From positions 1,488,001-1,552,000 of the forward strand of contig CP043547.1 of assembly GCA_009664345.1 (NCBI GenBank): a stretch of 64,000 nucleotides of DNA. The letters run 5' to 3'. The notes beneath the pieces were generated by a model, which was not told where the DNA came from, ran no database searches, and was given only the letters and a program-made list of their open reading frames with translations. Below are positions 27,296 to 36,047 of this stretch, one piece after another. The position numbers and the translations under genes were made by a program. Origin of the DNA: Planctomycetales bacterium 10988 (lineage in GTDB: Bacteria; Planctomycetota; Planctomycetia; Pirellulales; Pb10988). Numbering within the stretch: position 1 is the first letter of the stretch; every line of letters begins with the position of its first letter.

Positions 27296-28666
27296 TTAAG
27301 CTGCTTCTGGAAGAACGGTTGTACTCGAAGGATTCGTCTGCCATCGACTTTGACGTTCGGGGTCATCTTCTTGCAGTACTTCGATCGGTTCGAGGGCGTT
27401 GACCCGGATATAACCGAGGGCCAAGGCCATCCACCAATAGAACCATTCTCCATCCAGACTGCTGATGAAGATACATGAGGAAAGTTGAACGATGAGGGCG
27501 GCATCGATGCAGACACCCAAAAAACCACTTTTTAGGTATCCGACAGAATTCATTTCCAGCAGCTTTTGCCGAAGCCCCCTTCGGGTGATATAGATCGCCC
27601 CGAGAAATAAGAGAATTCCCTGAATTCCCCAACTGGCGGCGATATCCAAGTAACCATTGTGGACCGCACGATACTCGTAATGTCCGATATCATTAATATA
27701 TTTGACCCCGCGATCACTCTTAAATGCCGCTTCCGCTCCGGAACCAAGCGGGTAATCGCCAATCATCATCAACGCGCGTGACCAATAAGCCAAGCGGGCG
27801 TCCGCCGATTTGTCACGGTCTTCGGACTCACTAAAGGTCGTGACGAACCGTTCAAGGATTCGCTCGTCTTTTGCCATGAGTAATGCAGCCACGAGGCCGA
27901 GACCAACTCCGAGGATGGCCATTGAGCGAATGCGTCCCTTGGCGGAACCGATCATCCAGCCGGCTCCGGCGAGCAGACTCAAGAATGCCCCACGACTATT
28001 ACAGCGAAGAATGACTTCCAAAATTAAGGGAAGACTACAGAAGGAAAGGATCTTTTCGTTCCTTGAACCGATGAGCAGCAACCCACCGGCCAGCGGAATG
28101 GCCAAGCCCAAAAGCCCGGCGAGATAGTTCGCTTCCTCCGCTCCGGGAATCCCGATGCCTTCCAAACGTGCTCCGGAAAAACGCCCTCGCCCATTCACAA
28201 CCGCTTCGAAGCCGATGTAACAACACCCTACGATGAGTGAGTAAAGTAAGACTTTGAAATCAAACTTGCTCCGCATGGCGAGCCACATCAGTAGAAGCAG
28301 CCCAACTTGTTTCCACAGCATGGTGAGGCGGTCGAAGCTTCGATCGATGTTACTGGCTAACAGGTAGTGAACAATCGTGGCGTTGATGACATAAATGGCT
28401 AAGAACTTGAAGACCCAATGCGCGGTGCCTTCCGAATCGGCCCACCGTTTCTTGGCGTCGAGCGCGACTCCGGCAGCAAAAATCAGTGCCGCGCAGAGAT
28501 TCCAGCGAATCCCTAAATCCATCAGGAAACCCGCCCCCCACCACCAATTCGGCGGATGTGCGAAGCAGGTTAAAAGGTAGAGTGCGATTCCCCAAGAGGA
28601 ACGTCGAAAGGTCATGCAGCTCAGGCCGAGAAAGAGAATGAGCCAACAGATTGCGGTGAGATTCAT
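27296..28666 (-). CDS. O-antigen ligase/polymerase-like membrane protein
   Basis: 456 residues with about ten membrane helices. A periplasmic region with LEGIGIPGAEEANYLAGLLG, RCNSRGAFLSLLAGAGW and a second loop GDYPLGSGAEAAFKSDRGV...YRAVHNGYLDIAASWG matches the Wzy_C/WaaL family, which polymerises glycan repeats or joins glycan to an acceptor outside the membrane. As the only such gene in the cluster it is the likely polymerase. No Wzx flippase, Wzc or outer-membrane export gene is present in the window. Confidence 0.88.
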   Translation of the reverse strand: MNLTAICWLILFLGLSCMTFRRSSWGIALYLLTCFAHPPNWWWGAGFLMDLGIRWNLCAALIFAAGVALDAKKRWADSEGTAHWVFKFLAIYVINATIVHYLLASNIDRSFDRLTMLWKQVGLLLLMWLAMRSKFDFKVLLYSLIVGCCYIGFEAVVNGRGRFSGARLEGIGIPGAEEANYLAGLLGLAIPLAGGLLLIGSRNEKILSFCSLPLILEVILRCNSRGAFLSLLAGAGWMIGSAKGRIRSMAILGVGLGLVAALLMAKDERILERFVTTFSESEDRDKSADARLAYWSRALMMIGDYPLGSGAEAAFKSDRGVKYINDIGHYEYRAVHNGYLDIAASWGIQGILLFLGAIYITRRGLRQKLLEMNSVGYLKSGFLGVCIDAALIVQLSSCIFISSLDGEWFYWWMALALGYIRVNALEPIEVLQEDDPERQSRWQTNPSSTTVLPEAA

Positions 28667-28824
28667 GGGAAATCACTCAAGAAGCAGAGGAACGAGTTAA
28701 CAAATTTGTGTTGAATGAGATCAACGCAAATAGGTAATTCGGTAAAGTGTCAGGAAAGCAGAATCAAACAAAAGTAAAAAACACTTTTTGAATGATACTT
28801 GTATCGCTTCAGTCAATATAAAAA

Positions 28825-30054
28825 CTACTTTTGGAAAAGGCTCCAGCGAGAAGCCGTTAGCTTTTGATAAAGTTTTTCATAGCGGAGGACCATTTGCCTG
28901 CTTGCATAATGCTTTTCATATCGATCTCGGGCCTGGACCGCAGCATTCAGGCGGCGAACAGGGTCTTCGATCAAACAGTGGCAAGCAGATTGAATGCTCT
29001 CCGGGGTTGTTTCGTTTAAGACGATTCCCGCTGGCGTTTCTCCTCCGACAAGGGTGGGGTTTTCGCCGACCGGGCTGACGACCGCGGGGAGGCCTGCCGA
29101 AAGGGCTTCGAGTATCGAAAGACTCATTCCTTCGCTATGGCTGCAATTTAAATAAAGGTCCATCGCAGCAAGCCAAGGGGCCGCATCGTTTTGTCGTCCC
29201 ACAAAATACATGTGCCGGAGAATTCCCAGCTTGTCCGCCAAACCTTTTAAAGTCGAAAGTTCTGGGCCATCTCCGACTAACAAACCCGCGACCGGATCAC
29301 CCGCGGCACGCATGGCAGCGATGGCTCGCAGGAATGTAGGGAAGTTTTTCACCTCGGCCAATCGTCCAACACTTCCTATCAAATAAGTATTGTCGGAAAG
29401 TTTGAGTTGACGTCGGATCGAGGCCCGCTGGCTGACCGCTTCTTCGGTACGCATATCGGACACGCCATTAGGAACAAGCTCCAGCTTGGAAGGCTTGAGA
29501 CCCAATCGCATCACCCGTTCGGAGATCGGGTCGGAGACCGTCACGCAGAGATCGACTTGACGATAAAGCCAAGAAGTCACGCGGTCTCTGGCAAACTTTC
29601 GCATACGGGGAAGTTGAAGGTCTTTCAACTCCAAGCCATGTTCCGCATGCAAGTGCGCTGAGACGCCTGCCCATCGTCGAGCCAAACTTGTTTCCAGCAG
29701 TGTGCCCCAATTATGGGAATGCACCAGGTTGACTTCGTAATCGCTCAAGACCTCCGCTAAGGAGCGAACGACTTTGAGGTCGTTTCCGGGCTGTTTCTGC
29801 AAACTAAGGACGGGAACGTCTTCTTGTTCCAACCAAGGAGTCGCCGTACCGGATTGATTCAAACAAACAATCAACGGCCGAAAGCGTTTGCGATCGATTT
29901 GATTCGCCAAATGGGCGACGCACCGTTCCAAACCCCCGACATCAAAAGTATGCACCACCCAAGCGATCGTCTGCCGCTTCGTGCGTGGTGATACAGGCCG
30001 GGTTGTTTTCGTCCGGTGACCAGTCGATTTTTTTAAGGTAGGTAAAAGTGACAA
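28825..30054 (-). CDS. Glycosyltransferase family 4, first gene of the EPS cluster
   Basis: 409 residues from a TTG at 30054 with AAGGGAAA about 6 nt upstream. GT-B motifs: VVHTFDVGGLERCVAHLA, HSHNWGTLLE, VPNGVSD, SVGRLAEVKNFPTFLRA, FVGRQNDAAPWL and SEGMSLSILEALSAGLPAVV. This is a standard retaining GT4, close in pattern to XrtA-cluster enzymes. It is the most upstream gene of the 13-gene minus-strand series and has a symmetric site at 30121-30137 in its leader. Its TAG stop lies inside a copy of the 14-bp motif (28820-28832). Confidence 0.9.
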   Translation of the reverse strand: MSLLPTLKKSTGHRTKTTRPVSPRTKRQTIAWVVHTFDVGGLERCVAHLANQIDRKRFRPLIVCLNQSGTATPWLEQEDVPVLSLQKQPGNDLKVVRSLAEVLSDYEVNLVHSHNWGTLLETSLARRWAGVSAHLHAEHGLELKDLQLPRMRKFARDRVTSWLYRQVDLCVTVSDPISERVMRLGLKPSKLELVPNGVSDMRTEEAVSQRASIRRQLKLSDNTYLIGSVGRLAEVKNFPTFLRAIAAMRAAGDPVAGLLVGDGPELSTLKGLADKLGILRHMYFVGRQNDAAPWLAAMDLYLNCSHSEGMSLSILEALSAGLPAVVSPVGENPTLVGGETPAGIVLNETTPESIQSACHCLIEDPVRRLNAAVQARDRYEKHYASRQMVLRYEKLYQKLTASRWSLFQK

Positions 30055-30120
30055 CGTGTTTCCCTTGTAAAAAAGAACCGTCCTTGGTGAGCAGGAAAAC
30101 CGTCAGAGGCGGGAGTATGA

Positions 30121-30137
30121 CTGAAAATCGTTTTCAG
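30121..30137. promoter_or_regulatory. Inverted repeat upstream of the EPS cluster, candidate operator
   Basis: CTGAAAA-TCG-TTTTCAG, 7-bp perfect arms around 3 bp, 67 nt upstream of the first cluster gene. Position suits a repressor or activator site controlling the whole minus-strand series. It is an A/T-rich inverted repeat but distinct in order from the A5N4T5 element. Confidence 0.45.
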
Positions 30138-30295
30138 ATCGAGAGCAGTTTTTGGAATTTTTTGTGTACACCTAATCAGTAGTCGCTCGATGGATTTCAT
30201 CGAGATTTTGAAAGAACAATAGGTGATTGACTTTGGGAAATGCGGCGGCTGGCCGGAGACAAGTGCGTTTGAAAGAAGTGAGCTTATTTGATGTT

Positions 30296-31477
30296 CTAAG
30301 CCTCTTGAGCGAAACGCACTAACAAATCGGCCGCTTGATGGAGTTGAGCCAAGTCAATCCATTCGTCTTCGGTATGGGCTTGATTGATGGAACCGGGGCC
30401 AAAGACGACGGTCGGAATGCCGGCCTTGGCGAATTGCGAGGCATCCGTCCCGAAAGAGACCCCGTGGCAGCGGCAACTACCTAGTTCTTCCGTAACAATC
30501 GTTTGAAGTCGTTCCGCCAGCGATCGATTGTGGGTGAAGTCGAGGGTTTCGCCGAACATTGTAGGCGGAGAATGTTCGAGCCTCGCATGGTTGGCAACCC
30601 GATCCCGCAAGTAATCTTGGAGTGCTAAATAGACACTTTGCGAATCTTCCCCTGGTAGGATGCGGCGGTCGATTTCAATTACGCACTGGGCCGGAACCGT
30701 GTTGACGCTGGTTCCTCCCGCGATGGTTCCGACGCTGAGACTCGGACTACCGCAAAGGGGATGCAAGGTTAACGAGGGAACGATTTCGCTTTGGTACGCT
30801 TCCAGGGCCTTTAAAACTTCCGCCATGGCAAAGATAGCGTTTTCGCCTTGTTCAGGTTGAGAACTATGGGCCGCTTTTCCATGGGTCGTGCATTTCCAAC
30901 GCAAGGCTCCTTTGTGGGCAACGACCAGTTGTAACTCGGTTGGCTCGGCCACGATGGCTGCGGTTGGAAGTTGCGGGCAAAGTTCAAAGGTCTTTTGTTT
31001 CCAACTATTGACTAAATGGCGAGCTCCGTGATAGCCGTTTTCTTCGCCAATGGTGCAAGCCAGCAAAATACCAGGGTGTTGGTCAAGCTTGGAGACTTTT
31101 TCAAAGGCCGTTAACATCGCCGCCATGCCGCCTTTGACATCGCAGGCTCCCCGCCCGTAGAGTCTTCCGTTATTGATTCCCCCCCAAAAAGGATCGATGG
31201 TCATGCCCGCGACGGGAACAGTATCTTGATGGACTTCCCAAAGCCAAAGTGTTTGAGATTGGCCCGAAGTCGCCGGAAGATAAGCGAAAATATTTTCCCG
31301 CTGAGGGTAAACTTCTTGCCGCTGACAGTGAAACCCACCAGCTTGAAACCACTTTTCCAGATAATCCGTGACGCGGCTTTCTCCGTAAGGCGATTGGAAC
31401 TCCGTTTGTTCGAGTGGGTTGATGCTCGGGATCTGGACTAATTCCTGGAGAAGTTGTTCGATGGTTTCCGGCTTCAT
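30296..31477 (-). CDS. M20-family metallopeptidase (ArgE/DapE-like deacylase)
   Basis: 393 residues. Metal ligands and catalytic residues are in place: WEVHQDTVP (first His), GRGACDVKGG (bridging Asp), CTIGEENG (catalytic Glu and ligand Glu), VAEPTEL (ligand Glu) and a late His near GPGSINQAHTEDEW. A dimerisation domain sits in the middle (ALRWKCTTHGKAAHSSQPE). The family hydrolyses N-acylated amino acids; acetylornithine or succinyl-diaminopimelate are the usual substrates. It ends about 240 nt from the EPS cluster and seems to be an independent gene. Confidence 0.88.
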   Translation of the reverse strand: MKPETIEQLLQELVQIPSINPLEQTEFQSPYGESRVTDYLEKWFQAGGFHCQRQEVYPQRENIFAYLPATSGQSQTLWLWEVHQDTVPVAGMTIDPFWGGINNGRLYGRGACDVKGGMAAMLTAFEKVSKLDQHPGILLACTIGEENGYHGARHLVNSWKQKTFELCPQLPTAAIVAEPTELQLVVAHKGALRWKCTTHGKAAHSSQPEQGENAIFAMAEVLKALEAYQSEIVPSLTLHPLCGSPSLSVGTIAGGTSVNTVPAQCVIEIDRRILPGEDSQSVYLALQDYLRDRVANHARLEHSPPTMFGETLDFTHNRSLAERLQTIVTEELGSCRCHGVSFGTDASQFAKAGIPTVVFGPGSINQAHTEDEWIDLAQLHQAADLLVRFAQEA

Positions 31478-31946
31478 GCTTTCTCAATCCGTTGAAAGGG
31501 CGATGTTCAAGGGTAGGTTCTCTATTCTAGCTTCGTTGTGCTTTCGCTGCTAGGAATCCGTAGGGAGAGAGACAAGCTTTCGTTAATGGTTTCATGCTTA
31601 AAGCGGTTCTATAAGAGAGACAACAGGACCTTTCGTTGATACTTTCGAATCATTCCAACGTTGATTTTATGAATCTTGACCAAGTGAAGATGACACTGAA
31701 GGGATTATATCGAGGCTTTTTGAGAATTTTTTAGAATCCGCCTCTTAGATGGAACGGGTCCCGTTGTCATTAATCAGGAAGCATTTATACTCAATTTGAG
31801 ATGGGTTGTTTCTTGGCGGAAAGAAACGATCACTTCATTTCGACGATCTCAGTACGAGCGGACAAAAAGCCAGGTGAGAGGATTGTCAAAAACCGCCTTT
31901 TTCCCAGCCTTTGTCCCTTGGCTCTTATAGTAAGGAATTTGCAAGG
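31478..31946. other. Divergent intergenic region upstream of sdhC
   Basis: 469 bp between the M20 peptidase (minus) and sdhC (plus). It should hold both promoters. No ORF in it has a convincing ribosome site. I see no clear operator; CAAAAACCGCCTTTTTC at about 31887 resembles the EPS motif but has a 5-bp core. Confidence 0.4.
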
Positions 31947-32783
31947 GTGGAAAAAAACGCGTCCCTCATGTCGTTTTACTACCGTCACGAGTTTCTCATT
32001 CGAAGGCTCCATTCACTTCTCGGTCTGATTCCTATCGGTGCCTACATGATGGTCCATCTGACCACCAATGCTTCGATTTTGGCGGGATCAGAGATTTTTC
32101 AAAAGAATGTGGATACCATCCATAGTTTAGGCCCCGCCCTTCCTTTGGTCGAATGGGCTTTTATCTTTACTCCGATTTTATTTCATGGAATCATCGGCGT
32201 ATTGATCTGTTTTGGAGGAAAATCGAACCTGAGCAGTTATCACTATGTGAACAACTATCGCTACACTGCCCAGCGGGTGACCGGAATCATTGCCTTCCTC
32301 TTCCTCTTCTATCATATCATGCATCAACATCATTATGGAGAATGGCTCGGGCCTTACTTCGGGATGTTCGATCCGCACCATGCAACGAGCAGTGTGGGTG
32401 AGTCGTTTGCTTTTTGGTGGGTGAAGGTTATTTATTTGATCGGAATCACGGCAAGTATTTATCACCTAGCCAATGGGATTTGGACCGCCGGAATCACTTG
32501 GGGATTATGGGTGACTCCGAAAGCTCAGCAGCGGGCGGACCTGATCTGTTTCGGGCTGGGAATCATCTTCTTAGGCATCGGTTTGGCTGCTTTTTATGCG
32601 GCTAGCACCGTGGATATTCAGCAGGTTCGTGCTGAGGAAGACGCCGGCCATGACGCGGAAGTCTTGTTAAAAGAAGGTGAGGACGAGCGGTTAGATCCTA
32701 CAGAGGTTCCCGCGGAAGAGGATTCCTCCTCGGCAGAAGCTGAAGAGGCTTCAACGGAAGAGCCCACTTCAGAAGCTTCTTAA
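31947..32783 (+). CDS. sdhC: Succinate dehydrogenase cytochrome b subunit
   Basis: About 278 residues from GTG 31947 (AAGGA 10 nt upstream); ATG 31968 is the alternative and has a poor SD. Five membrane helices carry histidines suited to two b-type hemes: MMVHLTTN, LFHGIIG, FYHIMHQHHYGEWLG and IYHLANGIWT. This is the single-subunit, di-heme (type B) anchor that passes electrons between SdhB and quinone. After the last helix comes an unusual acidic tail of about 60 residues rich in Glu, Asp and Ser. First gene of sdhCAB. Confidence 0.92.
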   Translation: MEKNASLMSFYYRHEFLIRRLHSLLGLIPIGAYMMVHLTTNASILAGSEIFQKNVDTIHSLGPALPLVEWAFIFTPILFHGIIGVLICFGGKSNLSSYHYVNNYRYTAQRVTGIIAFLFLFYHIMHQHHYGEWLGPYFGMFDPHHATSSVGESFAFWWVKVIYLIGITASIYHLANGIWTAGITWGLWVTPKAQQRADLICFGLGIIFLGIGLAAFYAASTVDIQQVRAEEDAGHDAEVLLKEGEDERLDPTEVPAEEDSSSAEAEEASTEEPTSEAS

Positions 32784-32935
32784 AACAGAGCTACTTTTGC
32801 GGCGATTGCAATTTTAAGAAAACAACGCTTTTCCATCCGTATAAAATAAAGAAGAGAGCGACCTTCCATTCTTGGCTTGAAGAAGGAGATCGCCCCTCAG
32901 ACTAAACCGATACACTTTCCTGAGAGGGAAATTCA

Positions 32936-34936
32936 ATGGCAGAACAGCGAGTCGTGGTTGTAGGCGGAGGGTTAGCCGGTCTTGCTGCAACCATGAAACT
33001 AGCGGAACTCGGCATTCCCGTCGATTTGATGAGTATGGTCCCGGTCAAGCGTTCGCATAGCGTTTGTGCCCAAGGGGGAATCAACTCGGTCAATAATGTC
33101 ACCCGACAACAAGGCGATACCGAGTGGAAGCACTTTGACGATACCGTTTACGGAGGGGACTTTCTCAATCATCAGCCGCCTTGTAAAGAGATGGCCGAAT
33201 GGGCCCCCCGCATCATTGATCTTCTCGATCGTTTGGGAGTTCCTTTCAATCGAACCGGCGAAGGCTTCCGCGATCAACGCCGCTTCGGGGGAACGCTTTA
33301 TAAACGAACGGCCTTCGCAGGGGCCACGACGGGTCAACAACTTCTTTATGCCCTTGATGAGCAAGTTCGCCGCTGGGAAGTTGAAGGCCTTGTCAAGAAA
33401 TATGAGTTCTGGGACTTCCTTGGCCCGGTTCTCGATGACAACGGGGTTTGCAAAGGCTGTATCGGACAAGATATGGTCACGATGGAAACGAAGGCCTTTC
33501 CTGCTGATGCCGTGATTTTGGCAACCGGCGGATGTGGGCTGATCTTTGGTCGATCCACCATGTCGATGGCTTGCACGGGTTCGGCGGCTTCACGTGCTTT
33601 CCAAGCCGGGGCGAAATATGCCAATGGCGAATTCATTCAAGTCCACCCCACCGCGATTCCGGGAACAGACAAACTTCGCCTGATGAGTGAAAGTGCTCGC
33701 GGCGAAGGGGGCCGGGTTTGGGTGCCTCGCAAGGCACATGATGAACGCGATCCCCGCGACATTCCCGAAGCAGAACGTTATTACTTTTTGGAAGAGCGTT
33801 ATCCTGAATATGGAAATCTTGTCCCCCGCGATATTGCCACCCGGGAGATTTTCAGCATCTGTACTGAAAGCGGACTGAGTGTCGAAAAAGGGAAACTCTG
33901 TGTTTATCTCGATTTGACGCATCTGCCCAAAGATACGCTCAATAAAAAACTCGGCGGGATTCTGGAAATCTATGAAAAATTCCAAGGGGTCGATCCTCGC
34001 GAAGTCCCGATGAAGATTTTCCCGGCGGTTCATTATTCCATGGGCGGTCTCTGGGCCGATTACGAACGAACCGCATCTGGAAATCTTTTGGAAGGCTCTC
34101 CGCGAAATCAAATGACTTCCATTGAGGCGATGTATGCCATTGGAGAGGTCGATTATCATTATCACGGCGGAAATAGATTAGGGGCGAACTCGCTCTTGAG
34201 TTGTATTTTCACTGGGCTTTTCATTGGGCCAACGATCAAGAACTTTTTGGAAAATCTTCCCAAGGGCACTTCCGCTAGTGATATGGAACCTTCGCTCTAT
34301 GAGGAAGCAACGAAGAAATATCAAGCGATCGATGACGAACTCAAAGCTCGGCCCGCAGGTGGGGAGAATCCGTACTTGCTCCATCAGCAAATGGGCGAGA
34401 TTATGACGAAAAATTGCACGGTCGTTCGTCACAATGAAAACTTGAAAAAAGCCTACGACGAAATGTGTGAGCTGGAAGAACGTGCGAAGAAGTGTTCGCT
34501 TTCGGATACCGGAAATTACACAAATCAGAATTTACAATTCACGCGATCTTTCTTAGATATGTTCCCTTTGGCGAAAACGATCCTCAAAGGGGCCTTGCTC
34601 CGGGATGAATGTCGGGGTTCGCATTACAAACCAGAATTCGCTATGCCCAGTTTGGAATCGGAGGACGAAGACGAACGCCTTCGCGAAGCCGAGACTTGGT
34701 GCGATCGTTTCGAGGAAAATACCAAGAAATGGTTGAAATCGACCATCGCCGAGTATGGGGAAGACGGAGAGCCCATCATCACCTATGAAGATGTGGACAC
34801 TTCGTTGATTCCTCCTCGACCCCGACTTTATGGTTTGAAAGGGGCCGAGATTATTATGCAAGTCTGGAATGCACGCATGGCGAAACAATCCAACCAAGCG
34901 GATTCGAAGACCGAAGAGGCCGTTTCCTCTAGTTAG
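32936..34936 (+). CDS. sdhA: Succinate dehydrogenase/fumarate reductase flavoprotein subunit
   Basis: 666 residues. FAD-binding GGGLAG at 10-15, the covalent-FAD histidine H41 in KRSHSVCAQGG, LATGGCG, the substrate site HPTAIPG and EGGRVWVPR, and the late HYSMGG and GANSLLSC motifs. It oxidises succinate at the cytoplasmic face and passes electrons through SdhB to SdhC. It follows sdhC by 152 nt and has GAGAGGG upstream of the ATG. Length is within the long form typical of type B enzymes. Confidence 0.96.
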   Translation: MAEQRVVVVGGGLAGLAATMKLAELGIPVDLMSMVPVKRSHSVCAQGGINSVNNVTRQQGDTEWKHFDDTVYGGDFLNHQPPCKEMAEWAPRIIDLLDRLGVPFNRTGEGFRDQRRFGGTLYKRTAFAGATTGQQLLYALDEQVRRWEVEGLVKKYEFWDFLGPVLDDNGVCKGCIGQDMVTMETKAFPADAVILATGGCGLIFGRSTMSMACTGSAASRAFQAGAKYANGEFIQVHPTAIPGTDKLRLMSESARGEGGRVWVPRKAHDERDPRDIPEAERYYFLEERYPEYGNLVPRDIATREIFSICTESGLSVEKGKLCVYLDLTHLPKDTLNKKLGGILEIYEKFQGVDPREVPMKIFPAVHYSMGGLWADYERTASGNLLEGSPRNQMTSIEAMYAIGEVDYHYHGGNRLGANSLLSCIFTGLFIGPTIKNFLENLPKGTSASDMEPSLYEEATKKYQAIDDELKARPAGGENPYLLHQQMGEIMTKNCTVVRHNENLKKAYDEMCELEERAKKCSLSDTGNYTNQNLQFTRSFLDMFPLAKTILKGALLRDECRGSHYKPEFAMPSLESEDEDERLREAETWCDRFEENTKKWLKSTIAEYGEDGEPIITYEDVDTSLIPPRPRLYGLKGAEIIMQVWNARMAKQSNQADSKTEEAVSSS

Positions 34937-34983
34937 TGCGTTGTCGCCAGCTACTCTAGCCAGCCACTGAATGAGAATAAATC

Positions 34984-35946
34984 ATGTCAGAATCTACAGA
35001 TCAATCGAATGGAAAATCTCCCGGCAGTTCGCAACCCAAGGACACGAACAAAGAGGGGATTCCTCCGAAATCTCCCCATGGTCAAGGGGACCATGGCGAC
35101 GTTTCCAACAAAGTAAAAGAGAAACCGAAGTCTCTTTATATTCGGATTTTACGACAAGATAGCCCTGAAGATGCAAGCTATTGGGAACGGCATACTATCA
35201 CCTACGAGCCGGAACTCAACATGACGACCGTGCTTCAGCGAGTTGCGGCACAAGCCAAGACCGCAGATGGGAAAGACGTGACGCCGGTTGCTTATGATGT
35301 GAATTGCTTGGAGGAAATTTGCGGTTCTTGCACCATGCTCATCAATGGTCGGGTTCGGCAGGCTTGTTCCACTTTGGTCGATAATCTTTTGCAGGAAAAT
35401 GCTGAAGAAATCGTTCTGGAGCCGATGTCGAAATTCCCGGTGATTCGGGACCTCTTTGTTGATCGATCACGGATGTTCCATGCCTTGAAGAAAATTCAAG
35501 GGTGGATCAATGTCGATGGGTATTGGGATGCCGGCGAAGGTCCAAAGCAATCGCCTGCCGAGCAGCAGGACCGTTACCCTTTGAGTCAATGCATGACGTG
35601 CGGCTGTTGCCTCGAGGCCTGTCCTCAATACACCAAAATCGAGGTGGAACGAGGAGAGGGTGAATCCGACGAAGCCTATGAAGATCGCTGTCGAGAAGCT
35701 TACAGCAAAGGTTTTTTAGGAGCAGCCGCGATTAGTCAAGTGGTCCTTTTCAATCTTCATCCCACCGGCAAGATGCGAGCTGGCGAACGCTTGGATGCTC
35801 TCAGTAGTGAAGGTGGTTTACAAGTCTGCGGAAATGCTCAAAACTGCGTCTCGGTCTGTCCGAAGTCAATTCCCTTAACGACCTCGATTGGCCGCGCAGG
35901 TCGAGCAACGACCGTTCATGCCATAAAACGCTTCTTTGGTTTCTAA
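34984..35946 (+). CDS. sdhB: Succinate dehydrogenase iron-sulfur subunit
   Basis: 320 residues. The [2Fe-2S] cysteines are C108, C113, C116 and C128 (CLEEICGSC...C). The [4Fe-4S]/[3Fe-4S] sites are CMTCGCCLEAC (203-213) and CGNAQNCVSVCP. It links SdhA to SdhC. The first ~48 residues are a polar Ser/Gly/Pro/Lys-rich extension absent from the usual ~250-residue subunit. It starts 47 nt after sdhA, and the operon ends at the hairpin at 35988. Confidence 0.95.
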   Translation: MSESTDQSNGKSPGSSQPKDTNKEGIPPKSPHGQGDHGDVSNKVKEKPKSLYIRILRQDSPEDASYWERHTITYEPELNMTTVLQRVAAQAKTADGKDVTPVAYDVNCLEEICGSCTMLINGRVRQACSTLVDNLLQENAEEIVLEPMSKFPVIRDLFVDRSRMFHALKKIQGWINVDGYWDAGEGPKQSPAEQQDRYPLSQCMTCGCCLEACPQYTKIEVERGEGESDEAYEDRCREAYSKGFLGAAAISQVVLFNLHPTGKMRAGERLDALSSEGGLQVCGNAQNCVSVCPKSIPLTTSIGRAGRATTVHAIKRFFGF

Positions 35947-35980
35947 ATTTTTCAGCTATTTTCAGATATCAATAGAAAAC

Positions 35981-36018
35981 AAAAAAAGGCACTTCCCCTC
36001 GCAAGGAAGTGCCTTTTT
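35981..36018. terminator. Bidirectional terminator between sdhB and the surface protein gene
   Basis: GGCACTTCC (35988-35996) pairs with GGAAGTGCC (36005-36013) around an 8-nt loop, with seven A before and five T after. It serves sdhB on the plus strand and the convergent gene at 36048 on the minus strand. Confidence 0.9.
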
Positions 36019-36047
36019 CTTTTGGTGATTTCGAATCTCAGCCGAGG

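Larger units (their letters stand above)
16027..28832. repeat. Dispersed 14-bp motif A5-N-Y-R-N-T5, about 20 copies across the EPS cluster
   Basis: Copies by start and 4-bp core. Exact A5N4T5: 18269 CTGC, 19485 CCAC, 21739 GTGC, 22426 ATGC, 23019 CTAC, 24194 GTAG, 24894 CTAG, 27130 GTAC, 27520 CCAC, 28776 ACAC. One base short or changed: 16027 GTAC, 20367 CTAC, 21123 CTAC, 22401 GTAG, 23069 GCAC, 25420 GTAC, 27267 GTAC, 28820 CTAC. Two changed: 16824 GTAC; weakest: 17927 CATC. All but the last have a central pyrimidine-purine step, mostly flanked by G/C. Eight lie in gaps or at a stop codon, the rest inside genes, often encoding K-V-L-F, K-S-G-F or K-T-T-F. Half copies form the stop of the LarA-like gene (16059-16070) and lie at 20926 and 24050. 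Confidence 0.8.

Noticed and set aside
13154-30054. PEP-CTERM/exosortase locus
   Set aside because: Several genes are of the XrtA-associated type, but no exosortase and no PEP-CTERM tail is encoded in the window.
30055-30295. JUMPStart/ops site for RfaH-type anti-termination of the EPS cluster
   Set aside because: No GGCGGTAG on the minus strand upstream of the first gene.
31886-31902. CAAAAACCGCCTTTTTC as a copy of the EPS motif
   Set aside because: The core is 5 bp, so spacing does not match the set.
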